This document shows positions 1 to 7,555 of a DNA stretch of 64,000 nucleotides, piece after piece. A program made the translations under genes and the position numbers. The notes under the pieces are model-generated. The model made no database searches. It was not told where the DNA came from and saw only the letters and a program-made list of their open reading frames with translations. Numbering within the stretch: the stretch's first letter is position 1; the number at the start of each line of letters is the position of its first letter. Source of the DNA: an uncultured Acidimicrobiales bacterium (GTDB lineage: Bacteria > Actinomycetota > Acidimicrobiia > Acidimicrobiales > SHLQ01); the NCBI GenBank assembly GCA_938015295.1, contig CALLQB010000004.1:122081-186080 (forward strand), written 5' to 3'.

Positions 1-1707
1 CCCAACTCGTTCGACCTCGAGGGCATTGGTAGAAGTAACCGACGTGAGATAGAGCGGCACAACTTCGTCGACGCCGTCAGAGGATCGCAGAGCGGACAAG
101 GTTTGGTCATTGAGGGCGGGTTCTGGTTGGCTCCCAATGCCTTGCACGACGTAGTCGACCCGTAGAGCATCGGCCGAGTCGCCAGCGATGAACTGGCCGA
201 TGGTCGCCGCCATCAAGGTAAAGAAGCCGATGAGGCTGACGCCGATCATCAGAGCACTTGCAGCAGCCGAGGTCCGGCCAGCATTTCGCTCGAGGTTTCT
301 GCTGGCCACCGTGCCGGTGGGGCCAGCCCGGGCGAGCAAGGGACGGACGAGACGAGCCGCGATCCGGATCATGGTGTCGGCCCCGAGGTAGAGCGCGAGG
401 AACGCGCCACCGATGCCGATGCCCGTCACCAAGATGTCGGTCTGAACCATGCCATAGACGAGACACGCTGCACCGATCGCCAGAGCGGCCGCCCCGGCCA
501 TGAGGCGTTTTCGGCTCGCTGAAGGAGGCTCCAATTCGGCTGACCTGAGTGCTTCGATTGGTGCTACTTCTGTGGCTTTCCAGGCCGGCCAAACCGCAGC
601 CACCACCGTGACGCCGACGCCAACCAACACGCCGATGGCGATAGCGATGGTCGAGATCGCGTTCGATCGCTCGATGCTCAGACCCAAAATGTCGAGGAAC
701 CAGCCCAAGACGTTGACCCCGAGGAGGCCGACCACCACGCCGACCGCGGTTCCGGCGAGGCCGAGAAATAGTGCTTCGAGTACCACCTGAGCCATCAGCT
801 GTCGTCGGGTGGTGCCAACCAAACGAAGGAGCGCAAGCTCCTCGGTGCGCTGCGCCAGCGAAACGGTGAAGGTGTTGGTGACGATGACCATGCCGACCAC
901 CACAGCGATGACCGCAAAAACCGTGAGGAAGGTGCTGAAGAAGCCAGTGAAGCTGTTGAGCAGGTCGATTTGTTCCGCGATCCAATCCGACCCCGAAAGG
1001 ACTTCGGCGTTGGGGGTAAGTTCAGCAATGCCTTCGACCGTCGCGGTTTCGGTCCCGTCGGCGACCAGGACGTACGAAAAGCCTTGGGTGGGGACGAAGA
1101 CGGGGTCATCTTGGTCGAGGAGCAGCGTCGATGTGTACGGATCGTTGTCGGCTCCGCCGAACGTCGCGATGCCGACCAATTCGGCCTCTTGTAACCCGTT
1201 GTCGGTGACGTAGCGAATGATCGAGCCGATTTCGAGTCCTGCAGCATCAGCTGTGGTCGAATCGATCGCTGCCTCGCCGGGGCCTGCCGGAGCCGCGCCG
1301 GTCGAGATTTCATAGCCGTTGAGCGGCGAATCGCCGAGCCACGGCTCGGCTACGTTCGACGAGGCTTGGTCCTGACCGGCGGCGTTGCCTCCCGGATCAA
1401 GGATCTGGGCGTACGACGACGTGAAGCCGACGGCCTCGAAGCCTGCGTTTGTCAGCGCATCAACGACGCTCGGAGCGACCGGTGCCTTGATGCCAGCGAC
1501 CGGTCCATCGCCGGCCGTGATCGACGGACCCTGCACCACGACGTCGACACCTTCGTACGCGTCGTTCAACGGCTGGCCGACATCGGCGATCGACGTGGTG
1601 AGCAGCAACGTCGACACGATAAACGCTACCGACAGTGCGATGGCGATAATGGTCAACGAGTACCGACTGCGTTTGAACCATGCGAGCTTGAAGGTGCGGC
1701 GGATCAA
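1..1707 (-). CDS. FtsX/MacB-type ABC transporter permease (C-terminus beyond window)
   Basis: Membrane subunit of an ABC transporter, paired with the ATPase encoded immediately upstream. Reading the minus strand from TTG at 1707 gives one open frame to the window edge (569 codons). It has a first membrane helix at about residues 17-40, a roughly 200-residue extracytoplasmic region, then helices in an FtsX core (about 255-370) followed by further hydrophobic segments and the start of a second extracytoplasmic domain. This is the two-FtsX-domain plan of large actinobacterial permeases. TTG 1707 is the first start after an in-frame stop and lies one base past the ATPase stop codon, so the two genes are co-translated. 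The gene is truncated only by the window. The substrate is unknown; lipoprotein, peptide or lipid transport are all possible. Family call is good, substrate not assignable. Confidence 0.85.
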   Translation of the reverse strand, partial: MIRRTFKLAWFKRSRYSLTIIAIALSVAFIVSTLLLTTSIADVGQPLNDAYEGVDVVVQGPSITAGDGPVAGIKAPVAPSVVDALTNAGFEAVGFTSSYAQILDPGGNAAGQDQASSNVAEPWLGDSPLNGYEISTGAAPAGPGEAAIDSTTADAAGLEIGSIIRYVTDNGLQEAELVGIATFGGADNDPYTSTLLLDQDDPVFVPTQGFSYVLVADGTETATVEGIAELTPNAEVLSGSDWIAEQIDLLNSFTGFFSTFLTVFAVIAVVVGMVIVTNTFTVSLAQRTEELALLRLVGTTRRQLMAQVVLEALFLGLAGTAVGVVVGLLGVNVLGWFLDILGLSIERSNAISTIAIAIGVLVGVGVTVVAAVWPAWKATEVAPIEALRSAELEPPSASRKRLMAGAAALAIGAACLVYGMVQTDILVTGIGIGGAFLALYLGADTMIRIAARLVRPLLARAGPTGTVASRNLERNAGRTSAAASALMIGVSLIGFFTLMAATIGQFIAGDSADALRVDYVVQGIGSQPEPALNDQTLSALRSSDGVDEVVPLYLTSVTSTNALEVERVG

Positions 1708-1708
1708 C

Positions 1709-2491
1709 TCAGCTCAACTCGCGGATTTTGTTGAGCACGTCGTCGACAGTCGGCTGTTGCGCCTCGCCGACTAGGCGGCCGTCCTGGACGTACACCACTC
1801 GATCACAATGGCTGGCAGCGACAGCGTCGTGTGTCACCATGACAATGGTCTGGCCCAACTCGTCGACCGCTTGGCGCAGGTAGGTCAAGAGTTCGCCGGA
1901 CGTCTTCGAATCGAGCGCACCTGTAGGTTCGTCGGCGAAGATCACATCAGGGCGGGGAATCATCGCCCTCGCAACAGCGACTCGCTGGCGTTGACCGCCC
2001 GAAAGTTGACTCGGGCGATTCTCCAAGCGATTCGCAATGCCGAGCACCTCGGCCAATTCGGCCAGAAAATCTTCGTCGACCTCGGCCCCCGAATCGAGAT
2101 CGACCGGGAGGGTGATGTTCTCGTGGGCACTCAGGGCTGGGACGAGGTGAAACGATTGGAAGATAAAGCCCAACTTTGATCGTCGAAGGACCGACAACTC
2201 TTGGTCCGACAGCGTTGAGACATCGACGTCGCCAACGAACGCTTGGCCCGAACTCAAACGGTCAAGGCCCGATTGGCAGTACATCAAGGTCGACTTGCCC
2301 GACCCCGAGGGGCCCATAACCGCGGTGAACTGGCCACGACGAAAGCCGATTGTCACGTCGTCGAGTGCTCTGACCACCGCGTCGCCTTCGCCGAAGACCT
2401 TTGATGCGCCGACAAGGCTGGCGACATGCTCGCTCGTAGCGCCGCTGCTCGGTGTCTCGGTCTCTACCTTTCGCGACCCTGCACTCGACAT
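1709..2491 (-). CDS. ABC transporter ATP-binding protein, MacB/LolD type
   Basis: Cytoplasmic ATPase (260 aa) that powers the FtsX-type permease encoded next to it. Walker A GPSGSGKST lies at residues 60-68, the ABC signature LSGGQ at 163-167 and Walker B VIFADEPT at 183-190, with the ALDSKTSGEL D-loop after it. About 28 extra N-terminal residues precede the core. Start ATG 2491 has an AGGGG ribosome-binding site five bases upstream. Its stop codon is one base from the permease start. It is divergent from the SHOCT/response-regulator/kinase genes, a layout often seen when a two-component system controls an export ABC transporter. Confidence 0.93.
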   Translation of the reverse strand: MSSAGSRKVETETPSSGATSEHVASLVGASKVFGEGDAVVRALDDVTIGFRRGQFTAVMGPSGSGKSTLMYCQSGLDRLSSGQAFVGDVDVSTLSDQELSVLRRSKLGFIFQSFHLVPALSAHENITLPVDLDSGAEVDEDFLAELAEVLGIANRLENRPSQLSGGQRQRVAVARAMIPRPDVIFADEPTGALDSKTSGELLTYLRQAVDELGQTIVMVTHDAVAASHCDRVVYVQDGRLVGEAQQPTVDDVLNKIRELS

Positions 2492-2764
2492 GATGCCCCT
2501 TTTCCCCGCCGTTGTCAGCCATGCCTAGCTCACCGGGTCTGTGCACTCAAACTTTTCGTGGCGGTCTGTCGTTCCTGGACCTCAAGTAGTCCGGTTTTGA
2601 CCATCAGTTTCCGAATTGTTGGGCAGGAGCAAGCCGCTGTGTGGCCACGTTTCGACCCTTTACCGAAGCTTGATGTTTGTCGCGTCAAAGCGTTGATGTT
2701 GGGTTGCTCTACTGAGAGACATCCCCCAATACCAACCGGCGTAGAGCTGGTGAAAGGAAATTGC
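2492..2764. promoter_or_regulatory. Divergent intergenic region between ABC transporter and two-component genes
   Basis: About 270 bases without a convincing gene, holding the start regions of both transcription units. An AAAGGAAA ribosome-binding site at about 2752-2760 serves the rightward SHOCT gene. TTGACC at about 2596 is a possible -35 element, but I could not pair it with a clear -10. No terminator or strong inverted repeat was seen. Confidence 0.4.
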
Positions 2765-3088
2765 ATGCTGTTAGCAGCAACCGAAATTGCATCACATGGC
2801 GGTCGTTCCGGCGGCCGTCCTGGTCCGTTCTTGTTTCTCCTTATCCTCGGCCTCTTCGGGCTCTTTTTGATTCGTCGGAAAGCGCATCGCGAAGGCGGCA
2901 GACATGGTGGAGCGAGTCCGATGGAACACCTTCAGCGGCGATTCGTCAGCGGTGAGATCGACCAAGCCGAATTCGAACACCGCCGAGGGGTACTGCGAGC
3001 CGACAAAAACATTCCGCCGGCTCCTGCGACCATGGCACCGCCCGTGCGAAAGCCGGTCGACGACTCGCCACCCGAAGACGAGAGCTAG
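2765..3088 (+). CDS. Small membrane protein with SHOCT-like C-terminal segment
   Basis: A 107-aa protein of unknown function. Residues about 18-33 form one membrane helix (PFLFLLILGLFGLFLI). A short helical segment about residues 49-72 (MEHLQRRFVSGEIDQAEF) matches the SHOCT pattern, a short oligomerisation module usually at the C-terminus of bacterial membrane or stress proteins. A Pro-rich acidic tail follows. ATG 2765 is chosen because an AAAGGAAA ribosome-binding site precedes it. It lies 70 bases before the response regulator on the same strand and may share its transcript. The SHOCT call rests on the LxxRFxxGEIdxxEFExRrxxL pattern only. Confidence 0.72.
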   Translation: MLLAATEIASHGGRSGGRPGPFLFLLILGLFGLFLIRRKAHREGGRHGGASPMEHLQRRFVSGEIDQAEFEHRRGVLRADKNIPPAPATMAPPVRKPVDDSPPEDES

Positions 3089-3158
3089 TCGGTCGTTATC
3101 CTGCCGGCCACTGGCTCCCGCCGCCGGTGGCCGGCACCATACCCCCTAGGATTTTCTT

Positions 3159-3866
3159 ATGAGTCAGCGCATTGTTGTAGTCGACGACGAAGAACCCATT
3201 CGCGAACTCGTGTCGTCATACCTGCGTGACGAGGGATTCGATGTCGAACAGCTGGTCAGTGGAAACGAGCTGGTGGCGCGGGTCGATCGGAAGCCCGACA
3301 TCGACTTGATTGTCCTCGATGTACGTATGCCAGGCCTTAACGGCATCGACGCTTTGCGCGAGCTGCGAGCAAAGTCACAAACGTATGTGATCTTGCTTAC
3401 AGCCGCGGCCGAAGAAACCGATCGACTCATCGGCCTCTCCGTCGGCGCCGATGACTATGTCACGAAGCCGTTCTCGCCGCGAGAGCTGGTCGCTCGAGTG
3501 AAAGCGGTGTTGCGCAGGTCTCGACCCGTCACCGCTGACCACGTCGCGCAACCTCTGCTTTTCGCGGGAATGACGGTGTATCCCGACCAGCACATTGTCG
3601 AGGTTGACGGCGAGGTGGTCGAGCTGTCGGCGCTGCAGTTCAACTTGTTGCTCACGATGGCCGAGAGCCCTGGTCGGGTGTTTGCCCGTCACCAATTGAT
3701 CGACCGGGTGTGGGGTGACGACTTCTTCGGCGAGGCACGAATTGTCGACGTTCATGTCGGCAACTTGCGAAAGGCCATCGGCGACTCCGCTTCAGAGCCG
3801 AGGTTTATCTCGACGATCCGTGGCGTCGGTTACAAATTCTCTGCGCCCGCTGGTGGTAGCACGTGA
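3159..3866 (+). CDS. OmpR/PhoB-family response regulator
   Basis: DNA-binding response regulator (235 aa). The receiver domain covers residues 1-120, with acidic residues D9/D10, phosphoacceptor D54 in LIVLDVRMPG, the T/S switch region LLTAAAE and K104 in YVTKPF. A winged-helix output domain occupies about 135-230, with the typical end IRGVGYKF. Start ATG 3159 has AGGA seven bases upstream. The stop overlaps the kinase start as GTGA, so regulator and kinase are translationally coupled. The divergent ABC transporter genes are the obvious candidate targets, which is an inference from position. Confidence 0.95.
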   Translation: MSQRIVVVDDEEPIRELVSSYLRDEGFDVEQLVSGNELVARVDRKPDIDLIVLDVRMPGLNGIDALRELRAKSQTYVILLTAAAEETDRLIGLSVGADDYVTKPFSPRELVARVKAVLRRSRPVTADHVAQPLLFAGMTVYPDQHIVEVDGEVVELSALQFNLLLTMAESPGRVFARHQLIDRVWGDDFFGEARIVDVHVGNLRKAIGDSASEPRFISTIRGVGYKFSAPAGGST

Positions 3867-4921
3867 AGACGTTACGCCAGAGCCTGTTTCGGTCGCATCT
3901 TGCAGTGATGGTCATTGCCCTTCTTCTTGCCGTCGTCGGCGCGGTAGTTGTTCTGGGTCTGATCTCGGTCTTCGATGACCCCTCGCAGCGTGGGCGAAGC
4001 GGCCGCTTTGTGGCGTTCCTGGTGCTGGGACTGGCCGCGCTGATCGCATCGGCACTAGTGTCGTGGATTGTGACCCGGCGGGTGACCGAACCGCTCGACG
4101 CCGTTCGCTCAGCAGCCGAACGTCTGGCCGACGGCAACTACGAAACGCGAGTTGCGCCGAGCACTATCGAGGAACTTGATCAGCTTGGAGATTCGGTCAA
4201 TGTTCTTGCCGAGGTGCTTGAGCAGACCGAGAGACGTCGACTCGAACTGATCGGCGATGTCGCGCACGAGTTGCGCAACCCGCTCGCAACAATCCAGGCG
4301 TCGATGGAGGGGCTCATGGATGGGGTGACCGCTGCAGACGATGAGACGTTCGCTCGGATCAGCGGAGAAGCGGCGCGACTCGGACGGTTAGCACGCGACC
4401 TGTCGGAGCTTTCCGCCTCCAGCGAGGCCGCCGCCGACACGCACTTCGAGCAGCTTGACTTCGCGACGTTGGTCAGACAAGTCGCGGCTCAGCTCGAGCC
4501 ACAGGCCACAGCAAAGGGTCTCAACATTCGTTTCGAAGAGATGGGCGACGTGTTGTGGGTGCGGGGCCACCGTGACCGCCTGACGCAGGTCATCGTCAAT
4601 GTTGTAGGCAACGCGATTCAGTACAGCGAGCACGGCCAGATAACGCTTACCTTAGAACCGCACGAGACGTTGGCTGTCGTTTCGGTCAGCGATGAAGGCA
4701 GAGGTTTGCAAGCCGAGGACACGCAACGTATCTTCGAGCGCTTTTACCGAGTCGATCGCACCTACGCCGACGGGACCGGGGTCGGACTAGCGATAGCGAA
4801 GGCCATCGTTGGAGCCCACGGTGGATCAATCACCGCTTCTTCGCGAGGCTTAGGGCTCGGGACGACGGTGCGACTTTCTCTTCCGTACCTTCCGATGTCG
4901 ACGCCTGCAGCCGGTTCGTAG
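3863..4921 (+). CDS. Sensor histidine kinase with very short extracytoplasmic loop
   Basis: Membrane histidine kinase (352 aa) that should phosphorylate the response regulator encoded just upstream. Two helices (about residues 14-36 and 49-70) are separated by only about 11 polar residues, so no folded extracytoplasmic sensor exists. A HAMP-like linker follows (71-125), then the HisKA box with H135 in GDVAHELRNPL, and a HATPase domain with N, G1 (SDEGRGL) and G2 (GTGVGLAIAKAIV) boxes. GTG 3863 overlaps the regulator stop. The short loop is the hallmark of intramembrane-sensing kinases, which often work with FtsX-type ABC transporters; such a transporter lies divergently at 1-2491. Confidence 0.93.
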   Translation: MKTLRQSLFRSHLAVMVIALLLAVVGAVVVLGLISVFDDPSQRGRSGRFVAFLVLGLAALIASALVSWIVTRRVTEPLDAVRSAAERLADGNYETRVAPSTIEELDQLGDSVNVLAEVLEQTERRRLELIGDVAHELRNPLATIQASMEGLMDGVTAADDETFARISGEAARLGRLARDLSELSASSEAAADTHFEQLDFATLVRQVAAQLEPQATAKGLNIRFEEMGDVLWVRGHRDRLTQVIVNVVGNAIQYSEHGQITLTLEPHETLAVVSVSDEGRGLQAEDTQRIFERFYRVDRTYADGTGVGLAIAKAIVGAHGGSITASSRGLGLGTTVRLSLPYLPMSTPAAGS

Positions 4922-4957
4922 CCGGCACTTCTATCGTCGCAACTGCCGTCTAGGAGG

Positions 4958-6154
4958 CTATGTGTCGAGCTCGACCGGGCCGACGTAGCGGGCTTGGGGT
5001 CGAAATCGCATGGGTTCTTCGTCGTATTCCTCGAGCGCGTGGGCTAGCCAGCCTGCCGTTCGGCTTAGGGCAAAGATTGCCTCGCCTGCGTCGGCCGGCA
5101 TGTCCGACAAGTACGTCAATGCACCAAGTGCGAAGTCGATATTGGGAAGCACTCTGGACCGGGTTGCTACGGCGGCGTGTATCTCGCCGATGTGCGCGAA
5201 CCGAGGGTCAGAGCCGAAGGCCTTTCGAACGCGGTTGTCAAGCAGCGTGAACCTGGGGTCGCCGGCTTTGTAAACCGCGTGTCCAAATCCGGGAACCAGC
5301 TCGCCGCGTCGCAGAATCTCGCCGACCGCAGAGGTGCCCGATCCGAGTTCGTTGGCACGCTGAAACAACCGGTGAACCTGGCTGCTGGCCGCCCCATGAA
5401 GCACGCCGCCTACTGCTCCCAAGCCCGCTACCACCACCGAGTACGCGTCGCCGCGCACCGACGCTGCGACGCGGGCAGCGAAGGTCGACGTGGCCAAACC
5501 GTGATCGATGAGAACAACAAGAGCCGTGTTGAGCGCCGCGATGTCGGCCTCTCGGGGTTTGCGGGGCGACAGCCGAACCCAGAGTTGCTCGGCCACATCG
5601 GCAGTCTTCTTCGCCGACCGCTGAGGTGGCAACGATGCGAGCATTGTCGCAATGATGAGTTGGCCGGCCCCCACGACAGCCGGTTTGCTGAGGTCAGACC
5701 TGAACGGGTCGCTCGATGCGGCGAGGGGTACGGCGGCCCGTAGCCGGTCGATAAAGAACGCATCGGCGGCGAATCCGTCGCGAACTGCCGCCACTTGTTC
5801 GCTGAGCGCTGGCGGAACGGCGGGCAACCGGGAGGGGCCGTCGAGCGCCCATATATGCATCGCCACCTCGGTGAATGGGCGGTCGACCAGCGTGTCGATC
5901 GCCTGACCACGGAACCCAAAGTGGTCGAGGTGCACCCGAGTAATGCCTGATTCGATCGCGATTCCCAGCTCGCCCCGAAGCGGCCGACGGCGTCCCCGGC
6001 TCAGCGCATCTACTTCATCGGAGTCGAAGAGCGAGTGGCGACCGTCGACCGCTTTTTGTCGGGTGAGCTGACCTCGGCTGACATACGCATACAACGTGGC
6101 CTTTTTGATGCCGAGGCGCCCGGCGGCCTCGTCGGCATCGATGAACTCGGTCAT
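4958..6154 (-). CDS. Citrate synthase family protein with N-terminal helix-turn-helix domain
   Basis: A 398-aa citrate/methylcitrate-synthase-like protein that would condense oxaloacetate with acetyl-CoA or propionyl-CoA. Residues about 1-58 form an excisionase/MerR-like helix-turn-helix (DADEAAGRLGIKKATLYAYV). The rest is a citrate synthase core with GVLHGAAS and the signature FGHAVYKAGDPR. ATG 6154 is preceded by GGGAGG about 11 bases upstream. An open frame continues another 64 codons upstream through the tandem array, but without a better start. The fused HTH suggests DNA binding, possibly to the adjacent array. Whether it is catalytic or mainly regulatory is unknown. It is divergent from a second citrate synthase. 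Confidence 0.88.
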   Translation of the reverse strand: MTEFIDADEAAGRLGIKKATLYAYVSRGQLTRQKAVDGRHSLFDSDEVDALSRGRRRPLRGELGIAIESGITRVHLDHFGFRGQAIDTLVDRPFTEVAMHIWALDGPSRLPAVPPALSEQVAAVRDGFAADAFFIDRLRAAVPLAASSDPFRSDLSKPAVVGAGQLIIATMLASLPPQRSAKKTADVAEQLWVRLSPRKPREADIAALNTALVVLIDHGLATSTFAARVAASVRGDAYSVVVAGLGAVGGVLHGAASSQVHRLFQRANELGSGTSAVGEILRRGELVPGFGHAVYKAGDPRFTLLDNRVRKAFGSDPRFAHIGEIHAAVATRSRVLPNIDFALGALTYLSDMPADAGEAIFALSRTAGWLAHALEEYDEEPMRFRPQARYVGPVELDT

Positions 6155-6212
6155 GGTTACAGCATCCTCCCAGAACAAGTAGTTCGCACTGTTGATTACC
6201 TCACTGTTGCGT

Positions 6213-6287
6213 AAATCAATAGTGCCGAAATCAATATTGCCGAAATCAATATTGCCCAGATCAATGTTGCCAAAATCAATGTTGTCA
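6213..6287. repeat. Five-unit 15-bp tandem array between divergent citrate synthase genes
   Basis: Five contiguous 15-base units of the form AAATCAATATTGCCG: 6213-6227, 6228-6242, 6243-6257, 6258-6272 and 6273-6287. Units differ at one to four positions, and the TCAAT core is invariant. The array is A/T-rich in a GC-rich genome and fills the intergenic space up to the ATG of the rightward citrate synthase at 6288. On the minus strand it could be read as NIDFG pentapeptides if the leftward gene began further upstream. Iterated sites of this kind could be an operator for the HTH-citrate synthase. Confidence 0.85.
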
Positions 6288-7454
6288 ATGTACCGACTGC
6301 ATGGCACGTTGAAAGGCGTGACCACTGCACCGACCGAACCACGCAACTATCCGCCAATTCCGCCCGGCCTTAAAGGCGTGCAGGTGGCCGACACCACCAT
6401 TGGTTCGGTGCGGGGAGGCGAGGGATATTTTCACTATCGCGAATTCAACGCGACCAGCATCGCCCGTGAGCACTCGCTCGAAGAAGCGTGGTTTCTGCTT
6501 CTCGACGGACATCTGCCGAGCGAAGCCGAACTCGCCACCTTTCGGGCCGAGATAGCCGGCCAGCTCGATGCCGACGCGGGTCTGATCGACATGGTGCGAA
6601 TTGTGGCAGGCACCGAGGCTGCTCCTCATGCTGCGCTTACCAGCCTCCTTCCGCTGGTCGGGGGCTTTCGGCCGACCGTCGACATCGATGCTGCGCAGAG
6701 GCGCAGCGACGCCGTGCGGGCTGCAGCAGCAGTGCCGGGGCTTCTCGCCGCCGTGCACCGTTGCCGGCAAGGGCTCGAGCCGGTCGCTAGCGACCCAACG
6801 CTCGGTTACGCCGCCAACTGGCTGTACCGGCTTACCGGTGCTCGGCCATCGGCCACGGCGGTCCGTGCGATTGAGCGGTACCTCATTGCGACCATCGACC
6901 ACGGCTTTAACAACTCGACCTTCGCTACACGCGTGATCACGAGCAGCGGCGCCGATGTGGCGGCCGCTCTCGTCGGAGGTGTCGGAGCGTTATCGGGCCC
7001 GCTTCACGGCGGTGCACCCAGCCGAGCGATTGAGATGATCGATGATATTGGGGATCCGGCCAACACCGAACAGTGGGTGACCGGCCGCCTGCAGGCCGGA
7101 CAAAAAATCATGGGTTTCGGTCACGCGGTGTACCGGGCCGACGACCCGCGTTCGTTGCTGATGCGGGAATCCGCCGAGTCCTTTGGCGGTGACATCGTCG
7201 ACCGAGCAATCGAGATCGAGGGTCGAATTCTGACGGTGCTGCGAGCGCACAAGCCCGAGGCAACCATCGTGACCAATGTCGAGTACTACGCCGGACTGGT
7301 CATGTTGCTGGCGGGACTCAGCCCAGAGTTGTTCACGCCAACGTTCACGGTGAGTCGTGTGATGGGGTGGACAGCTCACATCCTCGAGCAGGCAGCCAAC
7401 AACAAGATCATCAGACCGTCGGCGAACTACACGGGACCAAAGCCCTCTGCCTAG
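6288..7454 (+). CDS. Citrate synthase / 2-methylcitrate synthase
   Basis: Citrate-synthase family enzyme (388 aa from ATG 6288), entry to the TCA or methylcitrate cycle. Seen: GGVGALSGPLHGGAPSRA with the active-site His, and the signature GFGHAVYRADDPR. Near the C-terminus SRVMGWTAHILEQ carries the conserved Arg and His region. Length is in the normal range for short actinobacterial citrate synthases. The start is uncertain: ATG 6288 directly follows the 15-bp array, while GTG 6318 also fits family N-termini and has GAAAGG one base upstream, which is too close to be a normal site. The transcript may be leaderless. Divergent from the HTH-fused paralogue; the pair probably arose by duplication. 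Confidence 0.9.
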   Translation: MYRLHGTLKGVTTAPTEPRNYPPIPPGLKGVQVADTTIGSVRGGEGYFHYREFNATSIAREHSLEEAWFLLLDGHLPSEAELATFRAEIAGQLDADAGLIDMVRIVAGTEAAPHAALTSLLPLVGGFRPTVDIDAAQRRSDAVRAAAAVPGLLAAVHRCRQGLEPVASDPTLGYAANWLYRLTGARPSATAVRAIERYLIATIDHGFNNSTFATRVITSSGADVAAALVGGVGALSGPLHGGAPSRAIEMIDDIGDPANTEQWVTGRLQAGQKIMGFGHAVYRADDPRSLLMRESAESFGGDIVDRAIEIEGRILTVLRAHKPEATIVTNVEYYAGLVMLLAGLSPELFTPTFTVSRVMGWTAHILEQAANNKIIRPSANYTGPKPSA

Positions 7455-7555
7455 CAGCAGACTTCGAGGACTTCACTAGGTCCTTCGCAGTATCTGGCCT
7501 CGCATCGCGAACAGTGTTCCGGTCTTTTCGGCTGAACTTGTGCCGACGGGTCGTT

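Noticed and set aside
6155..6346. N-terminal extension of the HTH-citrate synthase through the 15-bp array (NIDFG repeats)
   Set aside because: The GGGAGG site and the family-like HTH start at ATG 6154 fit better. Translation of the array cannot be excluded, but it is not supported by a ribosome-binding site.
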